Part shown: positions 8,541 to 16,802 of the stretch, piece by piece
How the letters are laid out: every line of letters starts with the position of its first letter
Numbering within the stretch: the stretch's first letter is position 1
Origin: Acidimicrobiales bacterium
GTDB lineage: Bacteria; Actinomycetota; Acidimicrobiia; Acidimicrobiales; SZUA-35
DNA length: 52,477 nucleotides
NCBI GenBank assembly: GCA_020629695.1
Contig: JAHDCV010000026.1
Location: 1-52,477, forward strand
Direction of reading: 5' to 3'
Position numbers and translations under genes: made by a program
The notes under the pieces: generated by a model
Told to the model about the DNA's origin: nothing
What the model saw: only the letters and a program-made list of their open reading frames with translations
Database searches by the model: none

Positions 8541-8667
8541 CGGGCCCTCCAGGTGAGACGGCGGTCACAGTAGTCGGAGGTCAGAACCGCGTCAGCGACG
8601 GCCCCCAATGCGGGTGGGTCCGAGCGACGTGTCGGCGATGACGCGACGCGGTCCTAATGTCTTCGGG

Positions 8668-9996
8668 ATGCACGACTCCTCGGACGTCATCGTGATCGGT
8701 GCCGGCATCTTCGGCTGCGGGATCAGCTTCGAGTTGGCCCGCCGAGGCCACCGTGTGACGACCGTCGAGATGCTTCCCGGCCCCGGTCAGGGCTCCACGT
8801 CGAGCTCCGGGGCCATCGTCCGATTCATGTATTCCACCGTCGACGGCGTCCGGCTGGCGTGGGAGGGGAATCGGTATTGGGAGGCGTTCGCCGACTACCT
8901 CGAGGTGCCGGAGGAGGCTCATGAATCCGGGGTCGCCCGGAAGGTCACCACCGGACTGTGGTTCCTGCGTCTCGACGACGACTTGCATGCTCGTTATGTC
9001 CACAACCTGTCCGAGGCGGGGGTCGAGTTCGAGGACTGCACGCCCGACGAGGTCCTGGAGCGCTTCCCGTTCATGACGCTCGACACCTACGGCGGCCCGG
9101 CTTCACCCGACGACGAGCGGTTCTTCGGTCCGGCGACGGGGTCGTATGGCGGCGCGTTGTACACGCCGGATGCGGGCTACGTGAACGACCCGATGCTCGC
9201 GGCCAGGAATCTGGCGACCGCCGCCGAGGCGAAAGGAGCGTGTTTTCGATACGGCTGCCGTGTCGAGAGCATCCGCACCGAGGCCGATGGTGCGAGTCGC
9301 CGGGTGCGGGGCGTCGAATTGACGACGGGTGAGACGATCGACGCGCCGATCGTCGTCGCCGTGGGCGGGCCGTGGTCATCGCGTCTGGTCGACATGGCCG
9401 GACTGACGGGCACGATGAACATCACGACGGCCCCGATGCGCCACGAAGCCCACGTCGCTCCGGCGCCGCCCGGTGTCGACTTCGATGCCGAGGGAGCGAT
9501 CATCGCCGACCTCGACGTGGGCACCTACTACCGACCCGAGGCGGGCAACCAGATCTTCGTCGGCTCCACCGATCCCGAGGTCGACGGCCATGACTGGGTC
9601 GACGACCTCGACGTCATGAACCGCGAGATCACCCGGCCGATCGCCGAGCGACAGATGATGCGGACCGCCCGACGTTTCCCCGACTTCGGTGTGCCCCACA
9701 CACCGAAGGGCGTCGCCGAGGCCTATGACGTCTCGACCGATTGGGGGCCGGTCTACGACCGCACCGATGTCGATGGGCTCTATGTCGCGATGGGCACGAG
9801 CGGGAACCAGTTCAAGAACGCCTGTGTGGCCTCCCACCTCATGGCCGAGCTCGTCGAGGCGGTCGAGGGTGGACTCGATCACGATCGGACGCCACTGGTC
9901 GTGGAGGGGCGCTACACGGGCGTACCGATCGACATGGGGTCCTTCTCCCGGAACCGCAGCGTGAACACCGACTCGACCGGATCCGTGCTCGGCTGA
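8668..9996 (+). CDS. FAD-dependent oxidoreductase of the DAO/sarcosine oxidase beta family
   Basis: A 442-residue flavoenzyme with the N-terminal FAD fold SDVIVIGAGIFGCGISFELARRGHRVTTVE and the DAO-family end (GLYVAMGTSGNQFKNACVASHLMAELV). It resembles the beta-subunit group of sarcosine/dimethylglycine oxidases more than amino acid oxidases, and likely oxidises a secondary or tertiary amine. I start it at ATG 8668, whose product begins directly before the FAD fold; an in-frame ATG at 8608 adds 20 basic residues lying within the region next to the SGNH gene. The following gene, 134 bases on, encodes an M19 dipeptidase homologue, so the pair may act on one substrate class. No covalent-flavin His motif like the one in soxB is evident to me. 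Confidence 0.85.
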   Translation: MHDSSDVIVIGAGIFGCGISFELARRGHRVTTVEMLPGPGQGSTSSSGAIVRFMYSTVDGVRLAWEGNRYWEAFADYLEVPEEAHESGVARKVTTGLWFLRLDDDLHARYVHNLSEAGVEFEDCTPDEVLERFPFMTLDTYGGPASPDDERFFGPATGSYGGALYTPDAGYVNDPMLAARNLATAAEAKGACFRYGCRVESIRTEADGASRRVRGVELTTGETIDAPIVVAVGGPWSSRLVDMAGLTGTMNITTAPMRHEAHVAPAPPGVDFDAEGAIIADLDVGTYYRPEAGNQIFVGSTDPEVDGHDWVDDLDVMNREITRPIAERQMMRTARRFPDFGVPHTPKGVAEAYDVSTDWGPVYDRTDVDGLYVAMGTSGNQFKNACVASHLMAELVEAVEGGLDHDRTPLVVEGRYTGVPIDMGSFSRNRSVNTDSTGSVLG

Positions 9997-10130
9997 GACA
10001 TCGTCGACCGTGGAAGTGGCGTTGACCGACGACGCACTGCACCCGTAGCGTCCGCGCCCATGACCACACCCAGCGGGCTCAGGATCGTCGGAGGCGCGAG
10101 CTTCCGTGAGCGTCGACAGGACGCTCGCTC

Positions 10131-11096
10131 ATGAACCGGTCGCTGGTGGTCGACGGCCTCGAGATCAACAACTGGACCCGGCCGGTCATCGACGAGGTCC
10201 GATCGGGGGGCGTGGACGTCGTGCACGCCACGGTCGGAGTCTGGGAGGACCTCGCCGGGGCGATGACCCGGATCGGCGCCTTCCGCCATCTCGTCCGCAA
10301 CAACGCCGACGCGATCCGCATCGTCCGCTCCGTCGAGGAGATGTACACCGCAGCCGATGACGGTGTGCTCGCCGTCGTGCTGGGATTCCAGAACGCGAGC
10401 ATGCTCGGCGACGATCCCGAGATGGCGGGCATCTTCGCCGACGTCGGCATCCGGGTCGTGCAGCTGACCTACAACATCGCGAACCACCTCGGTTCGAGCT
10501 GCTACGAACCGGTCGACGCCGGTCTGACGCGGGCCGGGCATCGCATGGTCGCGGCCCTCAACGATGCGGGCGTGCTGATCGACATCTCGCATGTCGGCAA
10601 CGTCACGGGTCGTCATGCCGTCGACGCATCCGCCCATCCGATCGCGATCACCCATGGGAATCCGGCGTCGTTCTGCGACAAGGCGCGCAACAAACCCGAC
10701 GACCTGATCCATGCCGTGGCGGCACGTGGCGGCATGATCGGCTGCACGCTCTACCCACTGTTCATCGGCGGCTCGGAGATCACCCGGCGCCAGTACTGCG
10801 AGATGTTGGCCGACCTCGCCGAGGCGGTCGGGGTCGCTCACGTCGGCATCGGCTCCGACGCCGTGCTCGGATGGGCACCCGACGCACTCGGCTGGATGCG
10901 GAGCGGCCGATGGGACCGACCGGTCGACTCGTCGGAGATCCCGGACTTCCCACCCTGGCCCGACTGGTTCGATGGCCCGAAGGACTTCCCCAGCCTCGCC
11001 GAGGGCCTCACCGAGGTCGGCTTCTCCGACGCCGACCGGGCGGCCGTGCTCGGCGGCAACTGGCTCCGGCTCTACCGCGAGGTCTTCGGGGCATGA
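10131..11096 (+). CDS. Membrane dipeptidase family (peptidase M19) homologue with altered metal site
   Basis: A 321-residue TIM-barrel amidohydrolase of the renal-dipeptidase family. Family landmarks include IDISHVG with His154, ITHGNPAS with His175 and GIGSDAVLG with Asp243. The N-terminal zinc motif HxD, normally in VDGHxD, reads VDGLEI, and the bridging Glu (usually GxEG) is Gln87 in GFQNAS. Two of the three ligand groups of the first metal and the carboxylate bridge are therefore missing, so the enzyme may bind one metal, or act on a different substrate, or not catalyse. There is no signal peptide. AGGA lies about ten bases before the ATG, and a weak TTGACC/TAGCGT promoter-like pair is at 10022-10051. 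Its stop codon abuts that of the convergent MFS gene without a spare base. Confidence 0.85.
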   Translation: MNRSLVVDGLEINNWTRPVIDEVRSGGVDVVHATVGVWEDLAGAMTRIGAFRHLVRNNADAIRIVRSVEEMYTAADDGVLAVVLGFQNASMLGDDPEMAGIFADVGIRVVQLTYNIANHLGSSCYEPVDAGLTRAGHRMVAALNDAGVLIDISHVGNVTGRHAVDASAHPIAITHGNPASFCDKARNKPDDLIHAVAARGGMIGCTLYPLFIGGSEITRRQYCEMLADLAEAVGVAHVGIGSDAVLGWAPDALGWMRSGRWDRPVDSSEIPDFPPWPDWFDGPKDFPSLAEGLTEVGFSDADRAAVLGGNWLRLYREVFGA

Positions 11097-12371
11097 TCAG
11101 CTGAGCTCGCGGAGTTCCCGACCCGTCAGGTAGACGGTCAGGACCACCACGAACGAGACGGCCGCGGCCAACGAGATCATCGTGCCGATGCCGATCACCG
11201 AGGCGATCATCCCGGCGAACAGCGCGCCGAGCGGCAACAGTCCGGCACTCGCCAGCGTGTAGAGCCCCATGACCCGTCCCATCAGCGGCTCGGGCGTGTT
11301 CCCCTGGATGAGTCCCTGGTTCATGTTGATGTAGGCGCCACCCGCGAGCCCCATCACGAAGGTGAGCGGGAGCAGTTGCCAGTACGCGTCGGTCTGGCCC
11401 ATCAGGAACGTCATCGTCGAGCCCACCAGCATGGCGCGCTGGAACCACATGCCCTTCCGGGGCAGATCGCCAAGGCGCATGATCACGATCGACGAGATCG
11501 CGATCCCGAGGCCCATGAGTGCGAACGGCAACGCGGCATCGGCGGCATCCCGATCGAGCTCTTCCTTGACGTAGGCCTGGAGCGAGACCATGACCGCCGG
11601 GTTCACGGTGAGCCCGGCGACCGTCAGCAACAGGAAGAGTCGATTCAGGCGTTGATCGGCCACGACGAATCGCACGGCTTCCATCGTGCCCGACCACAAC
11701 GACGTGCTCCCTGCGTCGACCGAGGCGTGCGCCGGCACACGGAGCGGCACCAGCGCGAGGCAACCGACGGCGAGCAGCGCGGTGAGGAACCAGAAGCCGG
11801 CGGCGAATCCCCACCGGTCTCCGACGAGTTGCACGAGAAGCGGGCCCAGGATCATCGACGCGGTCATCGCGAGCGCGGTGACGCCGATCGCGTTGAAGAG
11901 CCGATCCCGGTCCACGAGGGCGGGAACGAGTGCCTGGCGAACCGGCTGGCCCACCGCGCCGGCGGCACCCGCCAACAACGCCAGCACCATCGCCATCGGC
12001 ATGTCGATCCGATCGAGCTGGATCGCGAACGAGAGGGCCGCCATGACCACGAGCGAGCCGAGCTGGGAGCCGATCAGCAGACGTCGGCGCTCGACGCGAT
12101 CCGCCCAGGCCCCGGCCTGGAGAACGAGGAACAGCGACGGGATGCCGAGGGCGAACACGACGAGTCCCTGATCCCGCTCGTCGCCACCGAGGCCGTCGAG
12201 CACCAGCCATCCGAGGGCGAACCGCTGAGCGTTCATCACCAGGAAGAAGAAGACGCTGTTGATCCAGAGGTTGCGGAAGCCCGGAAGCGCGAGCGCCGAG
12301 CCACCCCGTGCCACCGGGCGCTCGGAGCGACCGTCGGACGAGGTCTCGGCGGTGGGGTCGGTCATCGACAT
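11097..12371 (-). CDS. MFS transporter (EntS/MFS_3-like exporter)
   Basis: A 424-residue inner-membrane transporter with about 12 hydrophobic segments, starting with NLWINSVFFFLVMNAQRFALGWLVL and ending with SLAAAVSFVVVLTVYLTGRELREL. The loop between helices 2 and 3 reads GAWADRVERRRLL, the MFS signature region (D-R-x-x-R-R). The arrangement resembles the MFS_3 group, which includes the enterobactin exporter EntS and macrolide efflux proteins. The N-terminal 28 residues are polar and cytosolic. It is divergent from the PhnD-like gene across 85 bases and convergent with the dipeptidase homologue. The substrate is unknown. Confidence 0.85.
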   Translation of the reverse strand: MSMTDPTAETSSDGRSERPVARGGSALALPGFRNLWINSVFFFLVMNAQRFALGWLVLDGLGGDERDQGLVVFALGIPSLFLVLQAGAWADRVERRRLLIGSQLGSLVVMAALSFAIQLDRIDMPMAMVLALLAGAAGAVGQPVRQALVPALVDRDRLFNAIGVTALAMTASMILGPLLVQLVGDRWGFAAGFWFLTALLAVGCLALVPLRVPAHASVDAGSTSLWSGTMEAVRFVVADQRLNRLFLLLTVAGLTVNPAVMVSLQAYVKEELDRDAADAALPFALMGLGIAISSIVIMRLGDLPRKGMWFQRAMLVGSTMTFLMGQTDAYWQLLPLTFVMGLAGGAYINMNQGLIQGNTPEPLMGRVMGLYTLASAGLLPLGALFAGMIASVIGIGTMISLAAAVSFVVVLTVYLTGRELRELS

Positions 12372-12456
12372 CGGGTCACTCTCGCAGTGAACGTGGCCGA
12401 AACTCCAACCTGCGTCCCGCCGAGGACCCCGTGCCCCGACGATACGGTCCGCACCG

Positions 12457-13248
12457 ATGCGGATGTGGACCTACCTCGCTCCGGCCTACCCGACCGAGCT
12501 GTTCCAGCTCATGGCTGACCGGATCGGGGCCGAACTCGTGGTCGGGCAGGGTGGATCGGGCCCACATCCCGACGACGACCCGTTCCGGGACGGACGGGCC
12601 GATCTCGGCTGGATCTGCTCCACGAGTTTCGCCGAGCTCGCTGCTCGGCCGGCACCGTCCGTGCGAGAGGTCGGCCTCGCCTGGGTCCCCGACGGTGAAC
12701 CCGACGCCCGTTATCACGGCGTCCTCGTCGTGCGCAGGGGTTCGATCGCCGCCACACTCCGCGACCTGGAGGGCGCGGTCGTCGCCGGCAACGACCGCGC
12801 GTCGCTCTCGGGCAACCATGCGTATCGCTTCGCCGTGCGTGGGCTCGGCGCCGATCCGGACCGTTTCGCCGAGCACCGGCTGACGGGCAGTCACCGCCGA
12901 TCGCTCGATCTGCTGCTCGCCGGGAGCGTCGACGCCGCCGTGATCGATTCCGTCGTTCTCGCCAGGCAACGTTCGCTCGACGCCCGCGTCGCCACCGAGT
13001 TGGCCCCGATCGAGCACCTCGGCCCGTGGCCGACGCAACCGCTCGTCGCCGGCCCGACGGTCTCGGACATCGAGCTCGCCGCGGTGCGTGCACGACTGCT
13101 GGCGCCGCCCGACCGGGCGTTGCGCGATGCGCTGACCGACGCCGGTCTCACACGACTCGAAGCGACCCCACCCGGCCACTGCGACACGGTGATCGCGGCG
13201 CTCGCCGCCGACGTCGGTCACGACACCGCCACCGGCGCTTCTCAGTAG
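12457..13248 (+). CDS. PhnD-like phosphate/phosphonate-type substrate-binding protein, no signal peptide
   Basis: A 263-residue protein with the fold pattern of type 2 periplasmic binding proteins of the PhnD group: MWTYLAPAYPTELFQLMADRIGAELVV at the start, FRDGRADLGWICSTSFAELA for the ligand pocket strand, a hinge region with VVRRGS and LRDLEGAVVAGNDRASLSGN, and SLDLLLAGSVDAAVIDSVVL. Members usually deliver phosphonate, phosphite or a similar anion to an ABC transporter. Here there is no signal peptide or lipobox and no ABC transporter gene nearby, so it may be a cytosolic sensor or enzyme-like derivative. The start could be Met1 or Met3. Its last seven bases overlap the convergent LysR gene. 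Confidence 0.7.
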   Translation: MRMWTYLAPAYPTELFQLMADRIGAELVVGQGGSGPHPDDDPFRDGRADLGWICSTSFAELAARPAPSVREVGLAWVPDGEPDARYHGVLVVRRGSIAATLRDLEGAVVAGNDRASLSGNHAYRFAVRGLGADPDRFAEHRLTGSHRRSLDLLLAGSVDAAVIDSVVLARQRSLDARVATELAPIEHLGPWPTQPLVAGPTVSDIELAAVRARLLAPPDRALRDALTDAGLTRLEATPPGHCDTVIAALAADVGHDTATGASQ

Positions 13249-14177
13249 CGCGTGGCGATCACCGGCTCGGGGAGCGGTACACCGTGCCCGAACACCGGCT
13301 CACGCAGCTCGGCGTCGATCGCATCCATGAGCGCGGCCATCAGCGGCGAGGCCTCACCCGGGACCTGGCGAGCGATCTGATGCACCACCGGGAGGGGCGC
13401 GAGTTCGACCGCACCGGGCCACTCCACCACGGTGTCACTCAGGAATCGGTCCGACAGCACGGCGACCCCGAGCCCGGCGGCGACCGCCGCGTGCACGCCG
13501 ATCGAGGACGGGCCGGAGAACGCGATGTGGTAGTCGATGCCGGCTTCGCGGAGAAGTGGTTCGCTGAGTGGTCGATAGACGCATCGGGCACCGAAGGTGA
13601 TCAGCGGAACGGGACCGTCGTCGAAGGGACAGTCCCGGTAGGTGATCCACTTGAGCTGATCCGTCCACAGGATCAGATCAGCGGGCCGCAACTCGGCCTC
13701 GCTGACCTGGATCACGGCGACGTCCAGTTCTCCTCGCTCGACGCCGTCCGACAGGTCGCGGGAGTTGCCGACGTGGAACTCGATGTGCACGTCCGGATGG
13801 GTTCGTGAGAAACGCCCGAGCAGCGCCGCCATGTTCGACGCCGCGACTTCCTCGTTCGAGCCGAGATGCACGGTGCCGGCCAACTCGGACGAGACGAGAC
13901 GGCCGACGGCTCGATCGTGCAGTGTCACCATGGCCCGGGCATCGGGGAGCAGTTCCCGGCACTCCCGAGAGGGCAGCACGGTGTGCCCGTCACGGATGAG
14001 CAGGGGCCGACCGATCTTCGCCTCGAGGCGTTTGATCTTCCAGCTCACCGCCGACTGGCTCATCCCGAGGTGCTCGGCGGCGCGGGTCATCCCACCGTGT
14101 TCGAGCACGGCGAGCAGCGTGCGCAGCGATTCGACGTCGAGCTGGAGCGCCGGAGGTTGCGTCATGGGAACGATCAT
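13242..14177 (-). CDS. LysR family transcriptional regulator, paralogue of the regulator near 45 kb
   Basis: A 311-residue LysR protein with an N-terminal helix-turn-helix (LDVESLRTLLAVLEHGGMTRAAEHLGMSQSAVSWKIKRLEAKIG) and an effector domain (GTVHLGSNEEVAASNMAALLGRFSRTHPDVHIEFH). It shares unusual stretches with the LysR at 44835-45728: LDVESLR, NEEVAA, RTHP-V, PVPLI-FG and GVHAAV/GVCAAV, so the two are paralogues. The start may be ATG 14177 or the in-frame ATG 14165; neither has a ribosome-binding site. The upstream side holds a dyad. It converges on the PhnD-like gene with a seven-base overlap. Its target could be the flanking genes; nothing in the sequence decides this. Confidence 0.88.
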   Translation of the reverse strand: MIVPMTQPPALQLDVESLRTLLAVLEHGGMTRAAEHLGMSQSAVSWKIKRLEAKIGRPLLIRDGHTVLPSRECRELLPDARAMVTLHDRAVGRLVSSELAGTVHLGSNEEVAASNMAALLGRFSRTHPDVHIEFHVGNSRDLSDGVERGELDVAVIQVSEAELRPADLILWTDQLKWITYRDCPFDDGPVPLITFGARCVYRPLSEPLLREAGIDYHIAFSGPSSIGVHAAVAAGLGVAVLSDRFLSDTVVEWPGAVELAPLPVVHQIARQVPGEASPLMAALMDAIDAELREPVFGHGVPLPEPVIATRY

Positions 14178-14182
14178 GACGG

Positions 14183-14206
14183 CGTGTCATCAAAAGCACA
14201 AGATGA
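14183..14206. promoter_or_regulatory. Candidate LysR operator (TCATC-N10-GATGA) upstream of lysR
   Basis: A dyad TCATC-N10-GATGA at 14187-14206 sits ten bases before the lysR start. The octamer CGTGTCAT at 14183-14190 also occurs at 45766-45773 in front of the paralogous LysR gene, followed in both cases by an ACAAG a little downstream. The shared octamer in front of two related regulators is the main support for calling this an autoregulatory site. Confidence 0.5.
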
Positions 14207-14247
14207 TGTTGGTTGTCTCTGACTCGCCGCGCGCCGACACTTGTTGC

Positions 14248-14385
14248 ATGACCCCCACCACCTGCACTCACTCCCACTGCCACGCCCGGCTCGACGCCCG
14301 CCAGTTCCGGAACGCCATGGGCCCCGGCCTCCAGGTGTCCGCCGTGACCGAAGCGATCCTCCGGGCGACCTCACCCGTTCGCTGA
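14248..14385 (+). CDS. Possible 45-residue His/Cys-rich small protein
   Basis: A short open frame divergent from the LysR gene encodes 45 residues. It begins MTPTTCTHSHCHARLDARQFRNAMG, a cluster of Cys and His (C-x-H-x-H-C-H) that could bind metal, and ends with an ordinary amphipathic tail. No ribosome-binding site is visible, and I do not recognise the family. The middle (DARQFRNAMG) faintly resembles the start of flavin-reductase proteins, but what follows does not. The 283-base gap between the LysR gene and the methyltransferase otherwise holds only the candidate operator. Treat as a weak prediction. Confidence 0.25.
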   Translation: MTPTTCTHSHCHARLDARQFRNAMGPGLQVSAVTEAILRATSPVR

Positions 14386-14460
14386 ATCCAGCGTCGGCAC
14401 GCCGATGACCCGCCGCTCGTGGCCGGGCGCGGCTCGTCACCACATGCCAACATCGACCCC

Positions 14461-15087
14461 ATGGGTCGAGACCCCGCGGATCTGAGTCAGGCGTTCAGCA
14501 CCCCGACCGATGCACTCGTCGTGATCTACGACGAGTGGTCGGACACCTACGACGCCGATGTGGCGTCGTGGGGCTATGAGGTGCCGGACCGCCTGGCCAT
14601 CCGTCTGGCAACCCATCGGACACCGGCCTCGGCGCCCCTCGTGTTCGATGCGGGTTGCGGCACGGGGCAATCGGGCCTCGCCTTGGCCGCCGCCGGCTTC
14701 GATCGACTCGTCGGCGCCGACGTGTCGCCGGCCTCGCTGGAGCGTGCCCGCTCACACCGGGTCCACGAGCGACTCGAGCTCGCCGATCTGACACGAACGC
14801 TGCCATTCGACACCGCCTCGTTCGACGCCACGGTCTCGGCCGGGGTGTTCACCTACCTGCCGGATCCGGCCCGGACGATCCGTGAACTGCTGCGGGTGAC
14901 CGCCGGTCCGGTGATCTTCAGCCAGCGGACCGACCTGTGGGAGCCGCGCTCGATGGACCAGATCGTGGCGCACCTGCGATCGGACGGGTGCTCCGTCGAG
15001 GTGAGCGAGCCCCTCCCCTATCTGCCCGGCCATCCGGAGTACGGCGAGTCGATTCGCGTCCGGGAGGTCACGGTGTGCGCGCCGTGA
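14461..15087 (+). CDS. Class I SAM-dependent methyltransferase
   Basis: A 208-residue methyltransferase. Motif I, binding S-adenosylmethionine, is LVFDAGCGTGQSGLALAAAGF, followed by the acidic strand end LVGADVSPASLERAR, and motif IV is in FDATVSAGVFTYLPD. The N-terminal IYDEWSDTYDADVASWGYEVP matches the lead-in of the small-molecule methyltransferases related to WBSCR27 proteins. I use ATG 14461, immediately before the recognisable domain; an in-frame ATG 14 codons earlier has no better signal. Substrate unknown. It ends seven bases from the end of the convergent acyl-CoA synthetase gene. Confidence 0.82.
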   Translation: MGRDPADLSQAFSTPTDALVVIYDEWSDTYDADVASWGYEVPDRLAIRLATHRTPASAPLVFDAGCGTGQSGLALAAAGFDRLVGADVSPASLERARSHRVHERLELADLTRTLPFDTASFDATVSAGVFTYLPDPARTIRELLRVTAGPVIFSQRTDLWEPRSMDQIVAHLRSDGCSVEVSEPLPYLPGHPEYGESIRVREVTVCAP

Positions 15088-15094
15088 GTGGCAC

Positions 15095-16714
15095 TCAGTC
15101 CGAGAACTGCTCGCGGGCCCAGGCGTAGTCGGGCTTGCCCGGACCCGTGTACTGCACGGCGTCGACGAACACCGCCTCCTTCGGGAGCTTGTATCCGGCG
15201 AGCCGTCCCCGACAGAACGCACGGATCTCTTCGAGCGATGCCGTCGAGCCGGAGCGACGAGCGATGACCGCGGCGACGCGTTGTCCGAAGCGCTCGTCAG
15301 CCCGCCCGAGCACGAAGACGTTGTCGACCTCCGGGTGTGCCTTCACGACCGCCTCGACCTCTTCCGGGAACACCTTCTCCCCGCCGGTGTTGATGCAATT
15401 GGAACCCCGACCGAAGACCGCGATCGTGCCATCGGCCTCCCAACGCGCGGCATCACCCGGAATGGCCCAACGTCGGCCGTCCGGGCCGGTCGGAAAGGTG
15501 GCCGCGGTCTTCTCGGGGTCCTTGTAGTACCCCAGCGGAATGTGCCCGGTGCGACCCAATCGCCCCATGACCCCGTCGCCCGGTGTCGTCGGCAGGAGGT
15601 CGTCATCCAGCACGGCCGTGTCGGCGTTCATCTGAAAACGGGGGGCACCCTCGGCCGTCGGCCCGATCAGTGCACCGTTGCCGCCGGACTCCGATGCACC
15701 GAAGCCGTCGACGATGCGGACGTCGGGCAGCAGACGCTGCAGTTCGGCCTTGACGACCGGCGAGAGGATCGCACCACCCGACGCCAGGGCACCGACGCTC
15801 GAGAGGTCCGGTTGCTCGCCCCGATCGTGCCGGGCCGCGAGCGCGTCGGCGAACGGCCGAGCCATGCCGTCACCGACCAGGACGATCAGGAACACCGCAT
15901 CGCGTTCCGCCTGATCGATCACGCCGTCCGCGTCGAAGCCGCGCTCGGTCCAGAGTGAGACGCCGGCCCCTTCGATGAGGGGACGGATCGAGTTCCATTG
16001 TCCGTTGCCGTGCATGAACGGCGAGGTCACGAGCCAGGGGGCTCGGCCGGCGAGCCGCTCGAGGATCCCCTCCGGCGTGTCGGGTGCGCGCCCCCCGCTG
16101 ATGGCACCGAGGTAGATGTCCTCGGAACGCCACATGACCCCCTTCGGCATGCCGGTCGTTCCGCCGGTGTAGAGCACGTACGGGTCGTCCGGGCTGCGCT
16201 GCTCGGGTTCGACACCGTCGCCGGCACGACGGAGGTCCGCCCAGGAGCACTCACCGTTTGCCGGGTCGAGATCGAGCTGGCCGCTCCGGCTCGGATCGGC
16301 CTCGTCCAGGACGACGACACGACCGAGGCGGGGAAGTCGGTCCCGCAGCCGACGGATCATCGGGAGGAACTCCGGCTCGGCGATGACGGCAACGGCGTCC
16401 GCATTGTCCAGGAGGTACTGGACCTCGTCGTCGACGTACCGGTAGTTCACGTTGATCGGCGCCAGCCGAGCCGAGAAGCAGCCGAGCATCGCCTGGAGCC
16501 ATTCGATCCGGTTCCAGCTGAGAACGGCCACGTGATCCCCGGCGGCGGCGGGATCACCCGGCAACCCGTCCGAGCGCAGGCCGCTGCCAACGGCGCGGCT
16601 CGTCGCCTTCAGTTCGGCGTAGCGACACGATCCGCCAGGCCACGTGGCGGCGATTCGCTCCGGAAGGGCATCCGCGGTTTGCTCGAACAGGTCGGCGAGG
16701 TTCCAGGAGGTCAC
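15095..16714 (-). CDS. Acyl-CoA synthetase (FadD-type, ANL superfamily)
   Basis: A 539-residue adenylate-forming enzyme that activates a carboxylic acid to acyl-AMP and then acyl-CoA. Signatures include the phosphate loop YVLYTGGTTGMPKGV, the adenine-binding VDGFGASESGGNG, GHIPLGYYKDPEKTAATF, the hinge region DAARWEADGTIAVFGRGSNCINTGGEKVFPEEVE, and the C-terminal catalytic Lys in YTGPGKPDYAW. The GTG at 16714 gives the typical start (VTSWNLADLFEQTADALPERIA); upstream codons in the same frame run into the end of the giant gene. The set resembles actinobacterial long-chain or steroid-side-chain FadD enzymes, but the acyl substrate is not visible. It is the first gene downstream of the giant surface protein gene, 88 bases away, on the same strand. 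Confidence 0.9.
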   Translation of the reverse strand: MTSWNLADLFEQTADALPERIAATWPGGSCRYAELKATSRAVGSGLRSDGLPGDPAAAGDHVAVLSWNRIEWLQAMLGCFSARLAPINVNYRYVDDEVQYLLDNADAVAVIAEPEFLPMIRRLRDRLPRLGRVVVLDEADPSRSGQLDLDPANGECSWADLRRAGDGVEPEQRSPDDPYVLYTGGTTGMPKGVMWRSEDIYLGAISGGRAPDTPEGILERLAGRAPWLVTSPFMHGNGQWNSIRPLIEGAGVSLWTERGFDADGVIDQAERDAVFLIVLVGDGMARPFADALAARHDRGEQPDLSSVGALASGGAILSPVVKAELQRLLPDVRIVDGFGASESGGNGALIGPTAEGAPRFQMNADTAVLDDDLLPTTPGDGVMGRLGRTGHIPLGYYKDPEKTAATFPTGPDGRRWAIPGDAARWEADGTIAVFGRGSNCINTGGEKVFPEEVEAVVKAHPEVDNVFVLGRADERFGQRVAAVIARRSGSTASLEEIRAFCRGRLAGYKLPKEAVFVDAVQYTGPGKPDYAWAREQFSD

Positions 16715-16741
16715 GGGATCGACGCTACGTCGCCCGGACCG

Positions 16742-16765
16742 GCCCGGCCAAGCGCCCAGCCGGGC
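16742..16765 (-). terminator. GC-rich hairpin between the giant gene and acyl-CoA synthetase gene
   Basis: A perfect 7-bp stem, GCCCGGC-N10-GCCGGGC, lies in the 88-base gap after the stop codon of the giant gene. There is no U-tract on either strand. It could help end the long transcript or separate expression of the two genes. Only the symmetry supports it. Confidence 0.35.
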
Positions 16766-16802
16766 GTCGCCGCCCGGCTCGCCACGCCCGTCGTGGCCGT
16801 CG

